The notes: generated from the letters alone by a model not told the origin. A stretch of 64,000 nt of DNA from Micropterix aruncella (GCA_944548615.1 OX155960.1:31453888-31517887); one strand, 5' to 3'; shown: positions 1-10,882, counted from the first letter of the stretch. Numbers and translations are program-made.

Positions 1-351
1 CAGTTTATTGTATATCCGAAAGAATTTATTCCATAGTAATGGCCATAGTATTTTATAGTAAGGTGTAGTATATTCAATAGAATTGTGCATAGTAATGGCT
101 ATAGTATTCCATAGTAAGTGCGTACTGAGCGCTGCTGTGCGCGCAACTGATGGCCACACGCTACACACGATCCGGCCCGGACTGTGGCCTCCACGGCGAT
201 CCGCCCATCGAATGAAATTTCATTCGATGACAGGCCACCTCCGGCCGCGCCATCGGTCTGGGATTTCCTGCTAAACACGTCGGGTTTGGACTGACGGGTT
301 TGGCCGGACAGTCCGGGCCTCTCCGGCCGCCTCATCGTGTGTAGGGTGCAT
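1..351. other. Unassigned left edge with a duplicated AT motif
   Basis: No gene is recognised. An imperfect direct duplication of about 30 bp (catagtaatggc-yatagta-type motif) occurs near 31-60 and 87-118. The rest (about 120-330) is GC-richer, with several ccgg/ggcc-rich short inverted motifs. It lies immediately outside the stretch that matches the right-edge hAT copy, so it may be the terminal part of that transposon or host flank. Confidence 0.4.
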
Positions 352-534
352 AACCCGTGGCAAATTACGCAAAACAATATATGCATCTATACAACTTTTG
401 TACTGAGCGAAATGCCCGGCTTACATTAGCATGATGTTTTATGCGAGCTAGGGGGACACAGATTGCGAAACGTCATTGTGTATTTAGTTCCGATTGTTTT
501 GTGCGTGACAGTGCAGATTTTTTATTGTATAGTT

Positions 535-1485
535 TGTAACAAAAATCGCCTTTTTTTCTGCGCGGCCGCAGTATCCGTTCCCTTAGTAGAGCCGAATTTC
601 GGGGGTTTTCCTTGCTGTTTTGCACTTTCTGACGTTTTTTTGGCGTTTTGTGAACATTTCTCCAATATTTATAATAAATCGCGATTTCCTATTATGACAT
701 TTAACTAATGTCATATTTGACAGGTAAAGCTGTGCGAATCGTTTAACCCTACGTGAATAGGTCTATTTTATGGAGACAAAAGGGGTTTGGGGTCCACCTC
801 TACGCTCTATGACTCGCACAAGCTGTCAAAATTTTACGCGGGGAAGTAAAAGGCGTGAGTTTCGGCGATTCGTCCTTTTTTTGCGAAAGTGCTTGGTTGA
901 AGGAGTTTTTTTTTAATGTAGGCTGTTCTTTTAATTTCTGCCAGTGGCATCTATGTTTTTGCTATGTAACTGCTGCTAATATGACGTTGGATTGTCGCGT
1001 AATGTGAGTGGTTAAGCTCACAAGACAATTTCACCTGGACTTTTGCCTCCATATGAAGGAAATAACACACCAGTCTTCGGCGGGAGCACGTGTGCTGTTG
1101 GCGCACACGTGACACGACAAGAAAACTGTATATTCGAAGAGTGTGCCTTCTTGGTGGATTAAAAACGTACTTTTTACATACCTGCGTGTTTTTCTTTTTT
1201 GTGTTTCGAGGTTAATAGATTTTCTAAAAGCCAAATCCAATGGACATCAACATTTCGCCCACCATCTGAGATCGGTGTTGTTAGTAATAATAATAATAAT
1301 AAAATACTTTATTCTTAAGAAAGGTTAGTGTGGCTAGGATTAATATTTTTTTTATTCTTTGGTATTTTCTCGAAATTAGTTTCCATTTTTGCTATAAAAG
1401 AAACGGTGGCGTCCATATTTTTTTTGGTTTTGGTGATTCTTGCCGTGTTTCATTACAACATGGTTAATTATAACTCACGGTTATA
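535..1485 (+). repeat. Solo LTR of a Ty3/gypsy-like family
   Basis: The unit begins TGTAAC and ends GGTTATA, the same termini as the LTRs of the full element at 2477-10485. Its 3' half resembles 10486-10882. It is flanked by AGTT (531-534) and AATT (1486-1489). The uninterrupted paralogous site near 63670-63690 has a single AATT at that point, consistent with a 4-bp target duplication followed by one mutation. A short TAA-rich insertion is present around 1280-1330 relative to the related LTRs. It has no internal region, so it is a solo LTR. Confidence 0.75.
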
Positions 1486-1524
1486 AATTTCATTTGATTT
1501 GTGGTTTTTATTGCCTGATAAACA

Positions 1525-2237
1525 ATAGAAGAAATTGTCCCTTGTGGTGAGTTTTGTGTACGAGTTTTAATCGGCAAGGACAAAGTAAAATCTTTGACTT
1601 TTGAGCAAAAGAAGCTAAGAATTTCTCCAAAACCTACACCCGATTTGTGTATTTTTCAGACAAGTAAATTGCATAAAAGACAATTTAATAGATCAGTGTA
1701 CAAAACTCAATGGGTCGTTGGCTGTTCCCATTTCAATAAATTGTTTTGTTATTGCTGTATTCTTTTTTCAAATGACCCAAATGTTTGGAATACGTCTGGT
1801 TATGACGATCTAAATAATTTAGCCGGCGTGATAAAAAGACACATGAATTCGCAAAAACACATGAATTTATATATTTCGTTTAGTAACTTTGGTAAACAAC
1901 GAATTGAGACATGTTTACCTCGTCAGTTAAATGACGAAATTTCAAACCACAACATGCGCGTAGACTACAATCTCAGTGATTTTCAGTGATTAGTAGATAT
2001 TTTTTGTCATTTAGCGCAACAAGAACTTTCTTTCACAGATCACGATAAGTCCAAAACTTCATTGAATAAGAGATTTTTTGTAGAACTCGTATCACTTCTT
2101 TCAAAATACGATATCGTTTTAGATAAACACATTCAGCAGCAACAAACCGACAAAACAGGGCCAAGTTATTTGTCTACTAAAATTCGAAATTTGCTGGTAG
2201 AGAAAACTACCATAATCTGCCGTGATGCAGTAATTTC
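1525..2237 (+). pseudogene. hAT transposase N-terminal relic (TTF zinc finger)
   Basis: The reading frame is open from 1525 except for one in-frame TGA at 1987-1989. The first codon is ATA where the right-edge paralogue has ATG (63714). The protein has the spaced Cys/His pattern of a TTF-type finger: a WVVGCS-like stretch, then LFCYCCILF, then a VIKRHMNSQKHM-like segment. Next comes a region typical of ZMYM1-like transposases, NKRFFVELVSLLSKYD then PSYLSTKIRNLLVE. The frame ends where LTR sequence begins. It is a broken N-terminal fragment with no catalytic domain; confidence in the family is moderate because no alignment was run. Confidence 0.6.
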
Positions 2238-2239
2238 GT

Positions 2240-2476
2240 TGTACCGGGAGGCCTTGTTCTTTTTTATGTGAAGTGTTCGTGATTTATCTGGTGAGGATTT
2301 ACTTTCATTTGGGGTTAGTTTCCATGTAGGTTCGTGCAGTATTAATGGAATCTTTTTCCTTGCTGACAGCCTGTGGCATCCCTGTTTCTGCTTTATAATT
2401 GCGGCTAAGGTGACGTAAATTGACACGGAATATGAGTGTTTAACCTAACCATTTAATTTCACCTGGATTTTTGCCT
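2240..2476 (+). repeat. LTR remnant, left part (split by the inserted gypsy element)
   Basis: This stretch resembles the middle of the solo LTR at 535-1485, for example the segments ending in ATTTCACCTGGA-TTTTTGCCT. It continues collinearly at 10486-10882 after the gypsy element is removed. The junction is marked by GCCT on both sides. The left end (TGTACC at 2240) may be the LTR start with an internal deletion. Confidence 0.6.
2473..2476. repeat. Target-site duplication GCCT (left)
   Basis: GCCT sits immediately before the 5' LTR and again at 10486-10489 immediately after the 3' LTR, as expected for 4-bp Ty3/gypsy integration. Confidence 0.8.
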
Positions 2477-3480
2477 TGTAACAAAAATTCTTTTTTTTTC
2501 GCGCTTGTGTCCCGAATTATCATTAAAGGTTACTTCTCAGGGTTTTCTATAACCTTTTTCTGTTCCGAAAATGTTGTTTATTGTTGCTTTTTTGAAATCA
2601 TCCAAAATTTTCCTTAACAGCTGTCAGATGACATTAATGTTGCTATTATGGAGATATATTTATTAAAAAATAAATAAATAAATAAATGTCAACTATAAAA
2701 ATTATAATATTAATTAAAAAGAAAACCTACATAAAATTTAACTTTTATTAAAAAAATTTTGGAAGTAAATCTACACTCTTTGTCATAGAGTAGAGACATT
2801 CGTGTTTCTGGCAATAATGAGTTGTCAAACGTGTTCGGTTAGACCTCATTTTCCTGTTTTAACAATGGCGGGGCAGGTGCTCTTGCTCCGCCGAGGCAGG
2901 CAGAAAGTGCATTAAAAAACAAAAAAGCCGTAGATTAACCGCCTGGCGGTAAAATTTGTTATGTGAAGTGTGTGTGATTTATCTGTTTGGAGGCACCTCT
3001 GGTTTTTTTGTATAATTACTGCTGCTATATAAGTGACGAAATCGTCGCTAAATGTGACGGGACTTGCCTCCACGTCAAGGAATTTGCCTTTATTTCTGGA
3101 ATTCTGTTATTTTTATTTGGATGAGCACATGTGACGCGCCGATAAGCGGAATTTGAAGAAAGAGTGCCTGCGGGCGATTAAACACAAATACTTTACATAC
3201 TCTCGTGTTTCTTTTTGTGCTTTAGTCTTTTGTGTCTGAGGAAAAGGGTTTTCTGTTGGCAAAATTCAATGACGATCAAATAGCCCACCCTCTGAGATCG
3301 TTCTTTTTTAGGTTAACTTTTTTCTTTTCAAAATTTCTTGCGGGTATCTTTTTTTTCTTGAATAAGTTTCCTTCTTTTCCTTTAAAAGTAGGTGGCGTCC
3401 TTTTACTTTGATTCTTTTGGGTTTTGGTGGATTCTACCGTGTTTCTTCTAAACACGGTAGGTTAGAAATTAGAGGTTATA
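2477..3480 (+). repeat. 5' LTR of gypsy element 1
   Basis: Starts TGTAACAAAAATTC and ends GGTTATA, an imperfect terminal inverted repeat. It repeats at 9491-10485 with near identity. Differences include the AAAT-repeat near 2670, a short segment near 2935-2970 and a 4-bp indel near 3198. Confidence 0.92.
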
Positions 3481-3503
3481 AAATTAGCGCTCCAACGTTA
3501 GGC
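3481..3503 (+). promoter_or_regulatory. Putative tRNA primer-binding site of gypsy element 1
   Basis: Directly after the LTR lies a segment containing GCGCTCCAACGTTAGGCC. It resembles the GCGCYCCAACGTGGGGC-type primer sites of gypsy elements and the motif at 45573-45601 upstream of gypsy element 2. The primer tRNA is not identified. Confidence 0.5.
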
Positions 3504-4155
3504 CTGTAAATTGGATTTTGGCTACCAGAATATTCTTTTCCTCAGCCATTGAAGCACGATTTTTTAAGCACTTTGTTTAAAAATTGTATGAAGAAAAATT
3601 AGAAGCATTTTTTTTTGTTTTTATATAATTTTTATTCATAGCGATTACCGTGAAAGAGGCTTGTAAGCACCGTCTTTTTGTTTTTGTATTTAGAAGCAAC
3701 TTTTGTCATTAATTTAAGCGGTATTGTGTACTTGCAGTTTTGTCGGCATTAGCAGCATTTTCTGTAATTTAAAGCGGTTACCGCGAAGAAGTATTTTGTA
3801 CTTGCCGTTTTTTAGGGTTACTATATTTTTTTTGTCTGAATCTTAGATTTAAAGGCAATATATTAATTATTGTTTGAATACTTGGCATTGTTTAGCAGCA
3901 GTTTGTTATTTTAAGGCGGTTTCCGCGAAAAAGTTTTACGCTTGCCGTTTAAGTTATTTTATTATATCATACTAATTATTTTTTTGTTAATTTCCAGATG
4001 TGAAGGCAATTATCCTGGTGAGGTAAGCAGCCAAATAAAACAGAGGTGCGGCAAGCAGTTAAAAAAGTTAGTTCGTTCCATTTAATTATTTTATTTTTTT
4101 ATTTATTTCCTTTTGGTTTAATTTTTTTTTGGTGGGATTTAAAATATATATATAC
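3504..4155 (+). other. 5' leader of gypsy element 1
   Basis: Untranslated leader between the primer-binding region and gag. It contains loosely repeated units of the form GCGGTTACCGCGAAGAAGT / TTGCCGTTT near 3640, 3770 and 3915. No ORF of note. Confidence 0.6.
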
Positions 4156-5736
4156 ATGATGGCTTCACTAGCTCTAGTCTATTATGCTGCGTCACATTTG
4201 GTGAAGGCAGAACTTGATTATGAGTTTACGATACGCGAGGTCAATCCAACAAATGTTGAAGCGATGAGGAAACAGTTTAACTCACTCTTACGGGAATTTC
4301 CCGCAGAATCAATTACCTCAACGGATTTAGATCCAGATTCTGAGTTTCAGGAATGTTCGATTAGACTTTCGTGTCTTCAAGAACTTATAGAGGAGTTTAG
4401 AAATAACAAACAGAAACTTTTATATAAACGAATTAGCACTAAAACTGCACATATCTTTCATAGAGTTTCACGTATAAATCCTGCTAATTCAGACTCCAAG
4501 AAATTATTAGATAATTTAAAGGAGGAAGTTTTGGAAATTGTCGTTTTGTTAGAAAAATATTTAGATATTGTTCGTTCGCCTAGCCCGTTACCAAATCCTG
4601 TAGTTCCGATACCTTCTACTTCATTGCATGAGGGTGAGAAGTCAGGTCCAGCTATGCATTTGCTTAGTCCTGAGGTGGTTCCTTTGGGCATAAATACAGA
4701 AGTGACGTCAGCTCCGTTGGTACATCATGTCGATTCGAAACCAGTTCCTTTCGACAATAACTTTGTGATTTCTGACGAACGCATTCTTAAACCTTTAAAT
4801 CTTGGATTTACATTTGACGGCGATTCCTGTGTGGTCGAGTTCTTAGAACGATTGGATGAGATTAGGTTTTCGCGTAATATCTCGGATGCCAGGATGCTGA
4901 AGTCGGCTTGTGAGCTATTCCAGAAACAGGCGCTTAGTTGGTACCGTGCGAGAGCTTCGTGCATTTCCAGTTGGAAGCAGTTAGTTGCTGCACTCCGCTC
5001 CGATTTTGGCAGTTTAAATTACGATGCTGAAGTTTTGTCATTTGTACGGGGACGTAAACAAAAGTCGGACGAGAGGATGCATATTTTTGTTTCGGTCATG
5101 TTGGGCTATTTCAACAGGTTGTCAAGGCCATTGTCTGGCGAGGAACAGTTAGGAATTATCCTTTCAAATATCTCCATTTCTTACCAACGACATTTCATGC
5201 TAGTTGATATAAATTCAATCGACGAACTTCTGCGATTAGGAAAAAAAGTTGAGAATGCACAACAGCGTATGAACGCATCTAATGCAGCCACTCCTGCACA
5301 AGCTAAGGTCAAGCCTTCTGGCTCGAAAGCAGTTTATGCGGTCGACGAGTCTCCTACCAAATGTGCGACGGAGGAAGTGAAAGTTGTACAGAAGTTAAAA
5401 GAGTGTAATGTTTCTTCTGCTGGTCCATCCAATCGTGGTGGTTTTAATCGTGGTGGTTTTAATCGTGGGGGTTTTCATCGTGGCGGTTTTAATCGTGGAA
5501 ATTTTTCCCGTAATGATTTTTCTTATGGTAATTCGTCTTCTGGTAATTACAACCAAGGAGCCAATAATAGTTCGCGTGGTTCACGCGGTGGCACACATCA
5601 TGGCTATTCTAAATATTGCTATCGTTGTGGTAGGTTTAACTACACGGTAGCCACTTGTCCGGAATGTTCTAAGAATAACCGGCCTGGTAATTCCCCGGTT
5701 TCAGAGCCAAAAAACTCGAAAGGCGGGGCAGAATAG
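4156..5736 (+). CDS. Gag of gypsy element 1
   Basis: An intact ORF of about 526 residues from the first ATG (4156). It should form the capsid-like particle that packages element RNA. The middle part has a retrotransposon gag capsid-like core (LSWYRARASCISSWKQL and surroundings). This is followed by a glycine/arginine/asparagine tract made of tandem NRGGF-type units (about 5434-5500), probably RNA-binding. The C-terminus has a zinc-knuckle-like CYRCGRFNYTVATC in which the usual histidine is tyrosine. The ORF ends just after an A-AAA-AAC slip site, and pol follows in the -1 frame. Confidence 0.85.
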   Translation: MMASLALVYYAASHLVKAELDYEFTIREVNPTNVEAMRKQFNSLLREFPAESITSTDLDPDSEFQECSIRLSCLQELIEEFRNNKQKLLYKRISTKTAHIFHRVSRINPANSDSKKLLDNLKEEVLEIVVLLEKYLDIVRSPSPLPNPVVPIPSTSLHEGEKSGPAMHLLSPEVVPLGINTEVTSAPLVHHVDSKPVPFDNNFVISDERILKPLNLGFTFDGDSCVVEFLERLDEIRFSRNISDARMLKSACELFQKQALSWYRARASCISSWKQLVAALRSDFGSLNYDAEVLSFVRGRKQKSDERMHIFVSVMLGYFNRLSRPLSGEEQLGIILSNISISYQRHFMLVDINSIDELLRLGKKVENAQQRMNASNAATPAQAKVKPSGSKAVYAVDESPTKCATEEVKVVQKLKECNVSSAGPSNRGGFNRGGFNRGGFHRGGFNRGNFSRNDFSYGNSSSGNYNQGANNSSRGSRGGTHHGYSKYCYRCGRFNYTVATCPECSKNNRPGNSPVSEPKNSKGGAE

Positions 5737-5759
5737 AGGATTTTCTACATTCTGCCTCG
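5709..5759 (+). promoter_or_regulatory. -1 ribosomal frameshift signal at the gag-pol junction of gypsy element 1
   Basis: The heptamer A-AAA-AAC at 5709-5715 is in the gag reading frame (codons AAA, AAC). Pol is open in the -1 frame through this point. After an 8-nt spacer, 5724-5734 pairs with 5749-5759 (11-bp stem with one G-U, 14-nt loop). The gag stop (5734-5736) overlaps the stem. This is the canonical architecture; function is inferred. Confidence 0.75.
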
Positions 5760-8700
5760 ATATTGTTTGCAAATGAGAAGGATAACCGTCGCCCTTTCTT
5801 AGAAGTTTCACTTGGTGATATAACTGTTTGTGGATTACTCGACACTGGATCGAGTGTAACGATTTTGGGTGCTGATTCACATAAATATTTAGTTGATATC
5901 GGTTTTACTCTTAATAAGTCTCCGTTGGTGACTTTATCCACTGCTAATGCAAGTTCGGTTAAGACGATTGGGTCTATGTTTCTTCCTTTTAAATTCAATA
6001 ATCGTTGCCAGGTTATTCGAGCCGTTGTAGCTCCTGATATAGGTACTTCCCTTATTTTGGGAATAGATTTTGTCCGAGAATTTGAGTTGGCTCCGGAAAT
6101 ATTAAAATTTGTCAAGTTTGAGTCCTGCGATGCAATTGTTTGGCATCGAGTCAATGAAGTGAGGGCCTTGCGGCCTTTTGCTTCATTGACTGGAGACCAA
6201 CGATCGCTAGCAGACAGAATGATCAATAATTTTGAAAAAATTTCTTCCGAAGTCAAAGGTCTCGGTCGTACTAATTTGTTGTCCCAGGTCATTGATACTG
6301 GAGATCATCCTCCAGTGAAACAGCGTTACTATCCTTTGTCTCCAGCTAGATTGGCGCTGTTGAATGAAGAAGTTGATAAGATGTTAGAGTTAGGTGTTGT
6401 CGAACCTAGTTCCGGGGGTTGGAATAATCCAACAATTTTTGTTCCAAAGTCAGATGGTACTCTTCGTTTCTGTCTCGATAGTAGGAAGCTGAATTCTATT
6501 ACGAAACCGGATGCGTATCCCCTGCCGAGAATTACTACTATCTTGGACAGTTTGAGAGATGCAAATTATTTATCTTCTATCGACTTATCCTCTGCCTTTT
6601 GGCAAATCCCTTTGGATCCTTCTTCACGAGAGAAGTGTAGCTTCACTGTTCCTGGTCGAGGATTCTTTTGCTTCAGATCTTGCGCCTTCGGCCTAAGAAA
6701 CTCGCCTGCGTGCATGCAAAGGCTGGCTGACAAATTGTTCGATCCCTCTTTCGAAAACAAAGTTTTTTGTTACCTAGATGACATAATTATTGTATCTGCT
6801 ACTTATAACTTTGTTAGACTTATAACTAATAACTAACTACTTATAACTTTGAAGAACATATAACTTTGTTAAACAAAGTATTAGATCGCTTGTTGTATGC
6901 CAACCTTTCTATAAATTTCAAGAAGTGTCAGTTTTTCCGTAGATTCTCACGGTCTACATACCGATCCCGAGAAGGTAAAATGTATTCTCGATTTTCCTAC
7001 TCCAAATTCTCCAAAAATGGTAAAGAGTTTTCTTGGTATGGCCGGTTGGTATCGTCGGTTCATTAATTTTTTTTCTAGTATTGCTGCTCCCTTATCTCGG
7101 TTGACAAGTACCCGCAAAGGTGCTCCCCCTTATGAGTGGACGCCCGAGGCGGAAGAGGCATTTCAAAAACTGAAATCGGCCTTAGTTTCTAGTCCGATTT
7201 TGGCCTGTCCGGATTATTCAAAACCGTTCGCTCTTCATTGCGATGCATCGTTGTACGGTTTAGGCGGAGTTTTAACCCAGGAAGTGGATGGCGTCGATCA
7301 TCCTATCGCTTTCACGAGTAGAACACTTTTACCCGCTGAGACGCGATATTCGGCGACCGAACGCGAAGCCCTAAGTGTTATTCATGCTGTCGAGCATTTT
7401 CGCGGTTACTTGGAGGGCAGTCCCAAATTCACTATCTTTACAGATCATGCCAGCTTACGTTGGTTTTTGCGCTTAAAAAATCCTACCGGCCGTTTGGCTC
7501 GATGGGTCTATCTGCTTTTGATTTTGAGATTGTCCACAAGAAAGGTGTCGATAATGTGGTTCCTGACACGTTATCTCGGTTGCTTCCCGTTTCCTCTCTG
7601 TCTGTTGTTTCCGACTCATGGTACAACGATTTGTTTAAGGCAGTGTCTGAAAATCCCGCTGGATATCCAAATTTCCAGATTAAGGACAATGAATTGTTTA
7701 GGTACTCTAAAAGCAAGTATCAACTCACCAGTTGTTACGATTGGAAGTTAGTTGTTCCGTTGCAGCTTAGAGAAAAGCTTATCCGAGAAAATCATGAGTC
7801 TGATTTGGCTATGCATTTTGGAATTTTTAAGACACACCGTCGTCTTTGTCTTCGTTATTTTTGGCCTAATTTACACGGAGACGTAGTTAACTTTGTTTCT
7901 AAATGTGAAACATGTCAGCAATACAAACATTCAAATATTTCCCCTTTGGGTCAGCTAGGAAATCCTAAGTCCTGTGCCTTCCCGTTCCAAATGGTCTCGG
8001 TCGATCTGTTGGGTCCTTATCCGATGACGAGGAACCGAAATATGCATATTCTCGTGGTGACAGATTGTTTTAGCAAATACTGTTTATTTTTTCCGTTAAA
8101 GCGTGCTACCAGTAAACTTGTAAGTTATGTCGTTGAACATAATGTATTCCTTCGCTATGGTGTTCCGCAGTATTTAATTTCAGACAACGGAAAACAGTTT
8201 ATCGGAAGGGAGTTCACTGAACTGATTGCGAAATATAAAATTCCAAAAGTATATTTAAACCCGAAATATTGCCCTCAAGTTAATCCAACTGAACGTCAGA
8301 ATCGTAGTGTGGTCACTGCGTTATCGTTGTGTGTAAAAGACGATCATCGCAGCTGGGATCTCTATCTTTCTGAAATTCAGATGGCCATTAACGCGGCAGT
8401 CTCGGAATCAACAGGGTTCAGTCCATATTTCCTAGTCCATGGTCGTGAACCGATTATGAATGGTTCTTTTTATGCTCAGGCGCCGGAATCTCAAGCAGAG
8501 GTTATTTATGGTAGTAGGTTGTCTTACGCTCAAAATTTAAGTGAATTATCTAACATTTTTCATGTAGTGCGGCAGAAATTGGTAAAATTACATGCACATA
8601 ATAAAGTTTATTATGATCGTAAACACCGTCCTGCGGAATTTCAAGTAGGCGATGTGTTCTATAAAAAGACTTATTATCTAAGTAATGCTGGGAATTATTA

Positions 8701-8848
8701 CATTTCCAAATTTGCCCCAAAATATGAAAAATGTAAAATAATTAAAAAACTCTCTGCATTGGTGTACGAGTTAGAAAATGCTAAAGGGAAGAATATAGGT
8801 TCCTGGCATATTAAAGATTTTAAGCCAAATCCGAATAGTTCAGAATAG
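5709..8848 (+). pseudogene. Pol of gypsy element 1 (protease, RT, RNase H, integrase), disrupted
   Basis: Read in the -1 frame from the slip site. An aspartic protease (LLDTGSSVTILG, about 5836-5870) comes first. Reverse transcriptase follows with catalytic YLDD at 6771-6782, then RNase H (about 7210-7500), an HHCC-type integrase zinc region, and an integrase core with D at about 8002, D at 8182 and E at 8291 (D-35-E). It is broken in at least three places: a 43-44 bp insertion rich in ACTTATAAC repeats around 6800-6850, a deletion with frame change near 6940-6950, and a small indel near 7500. The last open segment (7460-8848) covers the end of RNase H and the integrase. Not expected to make a working enzyme. 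Confidence 0.85.
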
Positions 8849-9490
8849 TAGTATCGGAGTTCTTAGCGTTAACATTCTATTACAAAAATTGTCTATCTTG
8901 GGTGAAACTAAAATGAGCCCTTTAAATTGTCTTTACAAAGGCATTGTACCAAGTGGTATCAATAGCTGAAATCATTTTGTTTTGTCAGTCATGCTAGCAT
9001 TTCTATCTAGAATTATTGTTGTAAGAATGTCTCATGTCCGGGATGAATGAATGGGGATTGGTATGAAAGGTAGTAAATGACAACTACTAAAGTCTCTTAG
9101 TAAGTAAATGTTTAGTCGAGGTCTAACGTTAGAGTTATTGTTGTTTCCGGTAGGAGTCGGGTATCCGCAATGAGTTGATCCTTCCTTAGTTGTTGGAAGT
9201 TGTCGGAGTTCCATAAGTTTTTTTTTTGGTTATGTTGGTGTTGGGTTTAATTTCTTGATTTTCTTTTCTTACTCTGGTGATAAGAGTAATGGGTGTAAGT
9301 TTTAGTTGGTAAAAGTTTGCCTCTGCTATTGTTACTGAACGGATTAATTGATTATAGTTAACGTGAAGAAGGTTTGTTAAGTTAGGAGTTGTTGTTCTAG
9401 TGTCGTAAAGCTCGTAGTAGCTGGTGAATCGGGACGATTCAATCAAAATCGTTGGTTTTTTCTCCCCCGATTTTTCTCTTGGGTTGGGGC
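8849..9490 (+). other. 3' untranslated region and polypurine-like tract of gypsy element 1
   Basis: No credible ORF. It ends in CTTGGGTTGGGGC immediately before the 3' LTR, a weak polypurine-tract candidate for plus-strand priming. Confidence 0.5.
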
Positions 9491-10485
9491 TGTAACAAAA
9501 ATTCTTTTTTTTTCGCGCTTGTGTCCCGAATTATCATTAAAGGTTACTTCTCAGGGTTTTCTATAACCTTTTTCTGTTCCGAAAATGTTGTTTATTGTTG
9601 CTTTTTTGAAATCATCCAAAATTTTCCTTAACAGCTGTCAGATGACATTAATGTTGCTATTATGGAGATATATTTATTAAAAAAAAAAAAAAAATAAATG
9701 TCAACTATAAAAATTATAATATTAATTAAAAAGAAAACCTACATAAAATTTAACTTTTATAAAAAAAAATTTGGAAGTAAATCTACACTCTTTGTCATAG
9801 AGTAGAGACATTCGTGTTTCTGGCAATAATGAGTTGTCAAACGTGTTCGGTTAGACCTCATTTTCCTGTTTTAACAATGGCGGGGCAGGTGCTCTTGCTC
9901 CGCCGAGGCAGGCAGAAAGTGCATTAAAAAACAAAAAAGCCGTAGATTTATCTGTTTGTGTGATATCCGTGTGTGTGATTTATCTGTTTGGAGGCACCTC
10001 TGGTTTTTTTTGTATAATTACTGCTGCTATATAAGTGACGAAATCGTCGCTAAATGTGACGGGACTTGCCTCCACGTCAAGGAATTTGCCTTCATTTCTG
10101 GAATTCTGTTATTTTTATTTGGATGAGCACATGTGACGCGCCGATAAGCGGAATTTGAAGAAAGAGTGCCTGCGGGCGATTAAACACAAATACTTTACAT
10201 ACCTACTCTCGTGTTTCTTTTTGTGCTTTAGTCTTTTGTGTCTGAGGAAAAGGGTTTTCTGTTGGCAAAATTCAATGACGATCAAATAGCCCACCCTCTG
10301 AGATCGTTCTTTTTTAGGTTAACTTTTTTCTTTTCAAAATTTCTTGCGGGTATCTTTTTTTCTTGAATAAGTTTCCTTCTTTTCCTTTAAAAGTAGGTGG
10401 CGTCCTTTTACTTTGATTCTTTTGGGTTTTGGTGGATTCTACCGTGTTTCTTCTAAACACGGTAGGTTAGAAATTAGAGGTTATA
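9491..10485 (+). repeat. 3' LTR of gypsy element 1
   Basis: Near-identical copy of 2477-3480, starting TGTAACAAAAATTC and ending GGTTATA, followed by the GCCT target duplication at 10486-10489. Confidence 0.92.
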
Positions 10486-10882
10486 GCCTACATTTAAAGG
10501 AAATAAACCCCCCAATCTGAGGTGGGAACACGTTGGCGTTCGGCGCACACGTGACACGACGGGAACACGGGAGTATGCCTTCGTGGCGTATTAAATGCGA
10601 ACTTTTACATACATGCGTGTTTCTTTTTGGGTGTTCTGGGGAAAAGGATTTTCTGTGGGCCAAATCCAATGAAAACAAACGTAGCCCACACTCTGAGATT
10701 GTTTTTTAGGATATCTGGCATTATTTTTTTTTCTTTCAGTATATTTTTTTTGGTATTTAAAAAAAAATAGTTTTTGTCTTTGCTATAAAAGAGGCGGTGG
10801 CGTCCATAATATAAATTCTTTTTCTTTGGTTTTGGTGATTCTTGCCGTGTGTTATACACGGTTGGTTATAACTTAGGTTATA
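10486..10882 (+). repeat. LTR remnant, right part
   Basis: Continues the LTR broken at 2476. It matches the 3' half of the solo LTR (compare 1050-1485), including the GCGCACACGTGACACGAC block, the AAATCCAATG block and a terminal GGTTATA at 10876-10882. It is more diverged than the LTRs of gypsy element 1, so older. Confidence 0.65.

Larger units (their letters stand above)
352..2237 (+). mobile_element. ZMYM1-like (TTF zinc finger) hAT transposon relic, interrupted by a solo LTR
   Basis: Positions 352-534 and 1486-1551 are collinear with 63484-63740, a second copy at the other edge of the window, so the two are paralogous copies of one DNA transposon. Coding sequence follows at 1525-2237. 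The copy is split by a 951-bp LTR at 535-1485. It is cut off on the right near 2238 by another LTR remnant. No terminal inverted repeat was pinned down. Family assignment rests on the TTF-type zinc finger in the encoded protein. Confidence 0.6.
2477..10485 (+). mobile_element. Ty3/gypsy LTR retrotransposon 1 (full length, coding-defective)
   Basis: Complete layout: 5' LTR 2477-3480, primer-binding region just after it, gag 4156-5736, pol 5709-8848 and 3' LTR 9491-10485. The GCCT target duplication matches on both sides. The two LTRs differ only by a few small indels and substitutions, so insertion is recent, yet pol carries several lesions. It landed inside an older related LTR that itself lies in a hAT transposon. 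The domain order protease-RT-RNase H-integrase places it in Ty3/gypsy. Confidence 0.93.
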
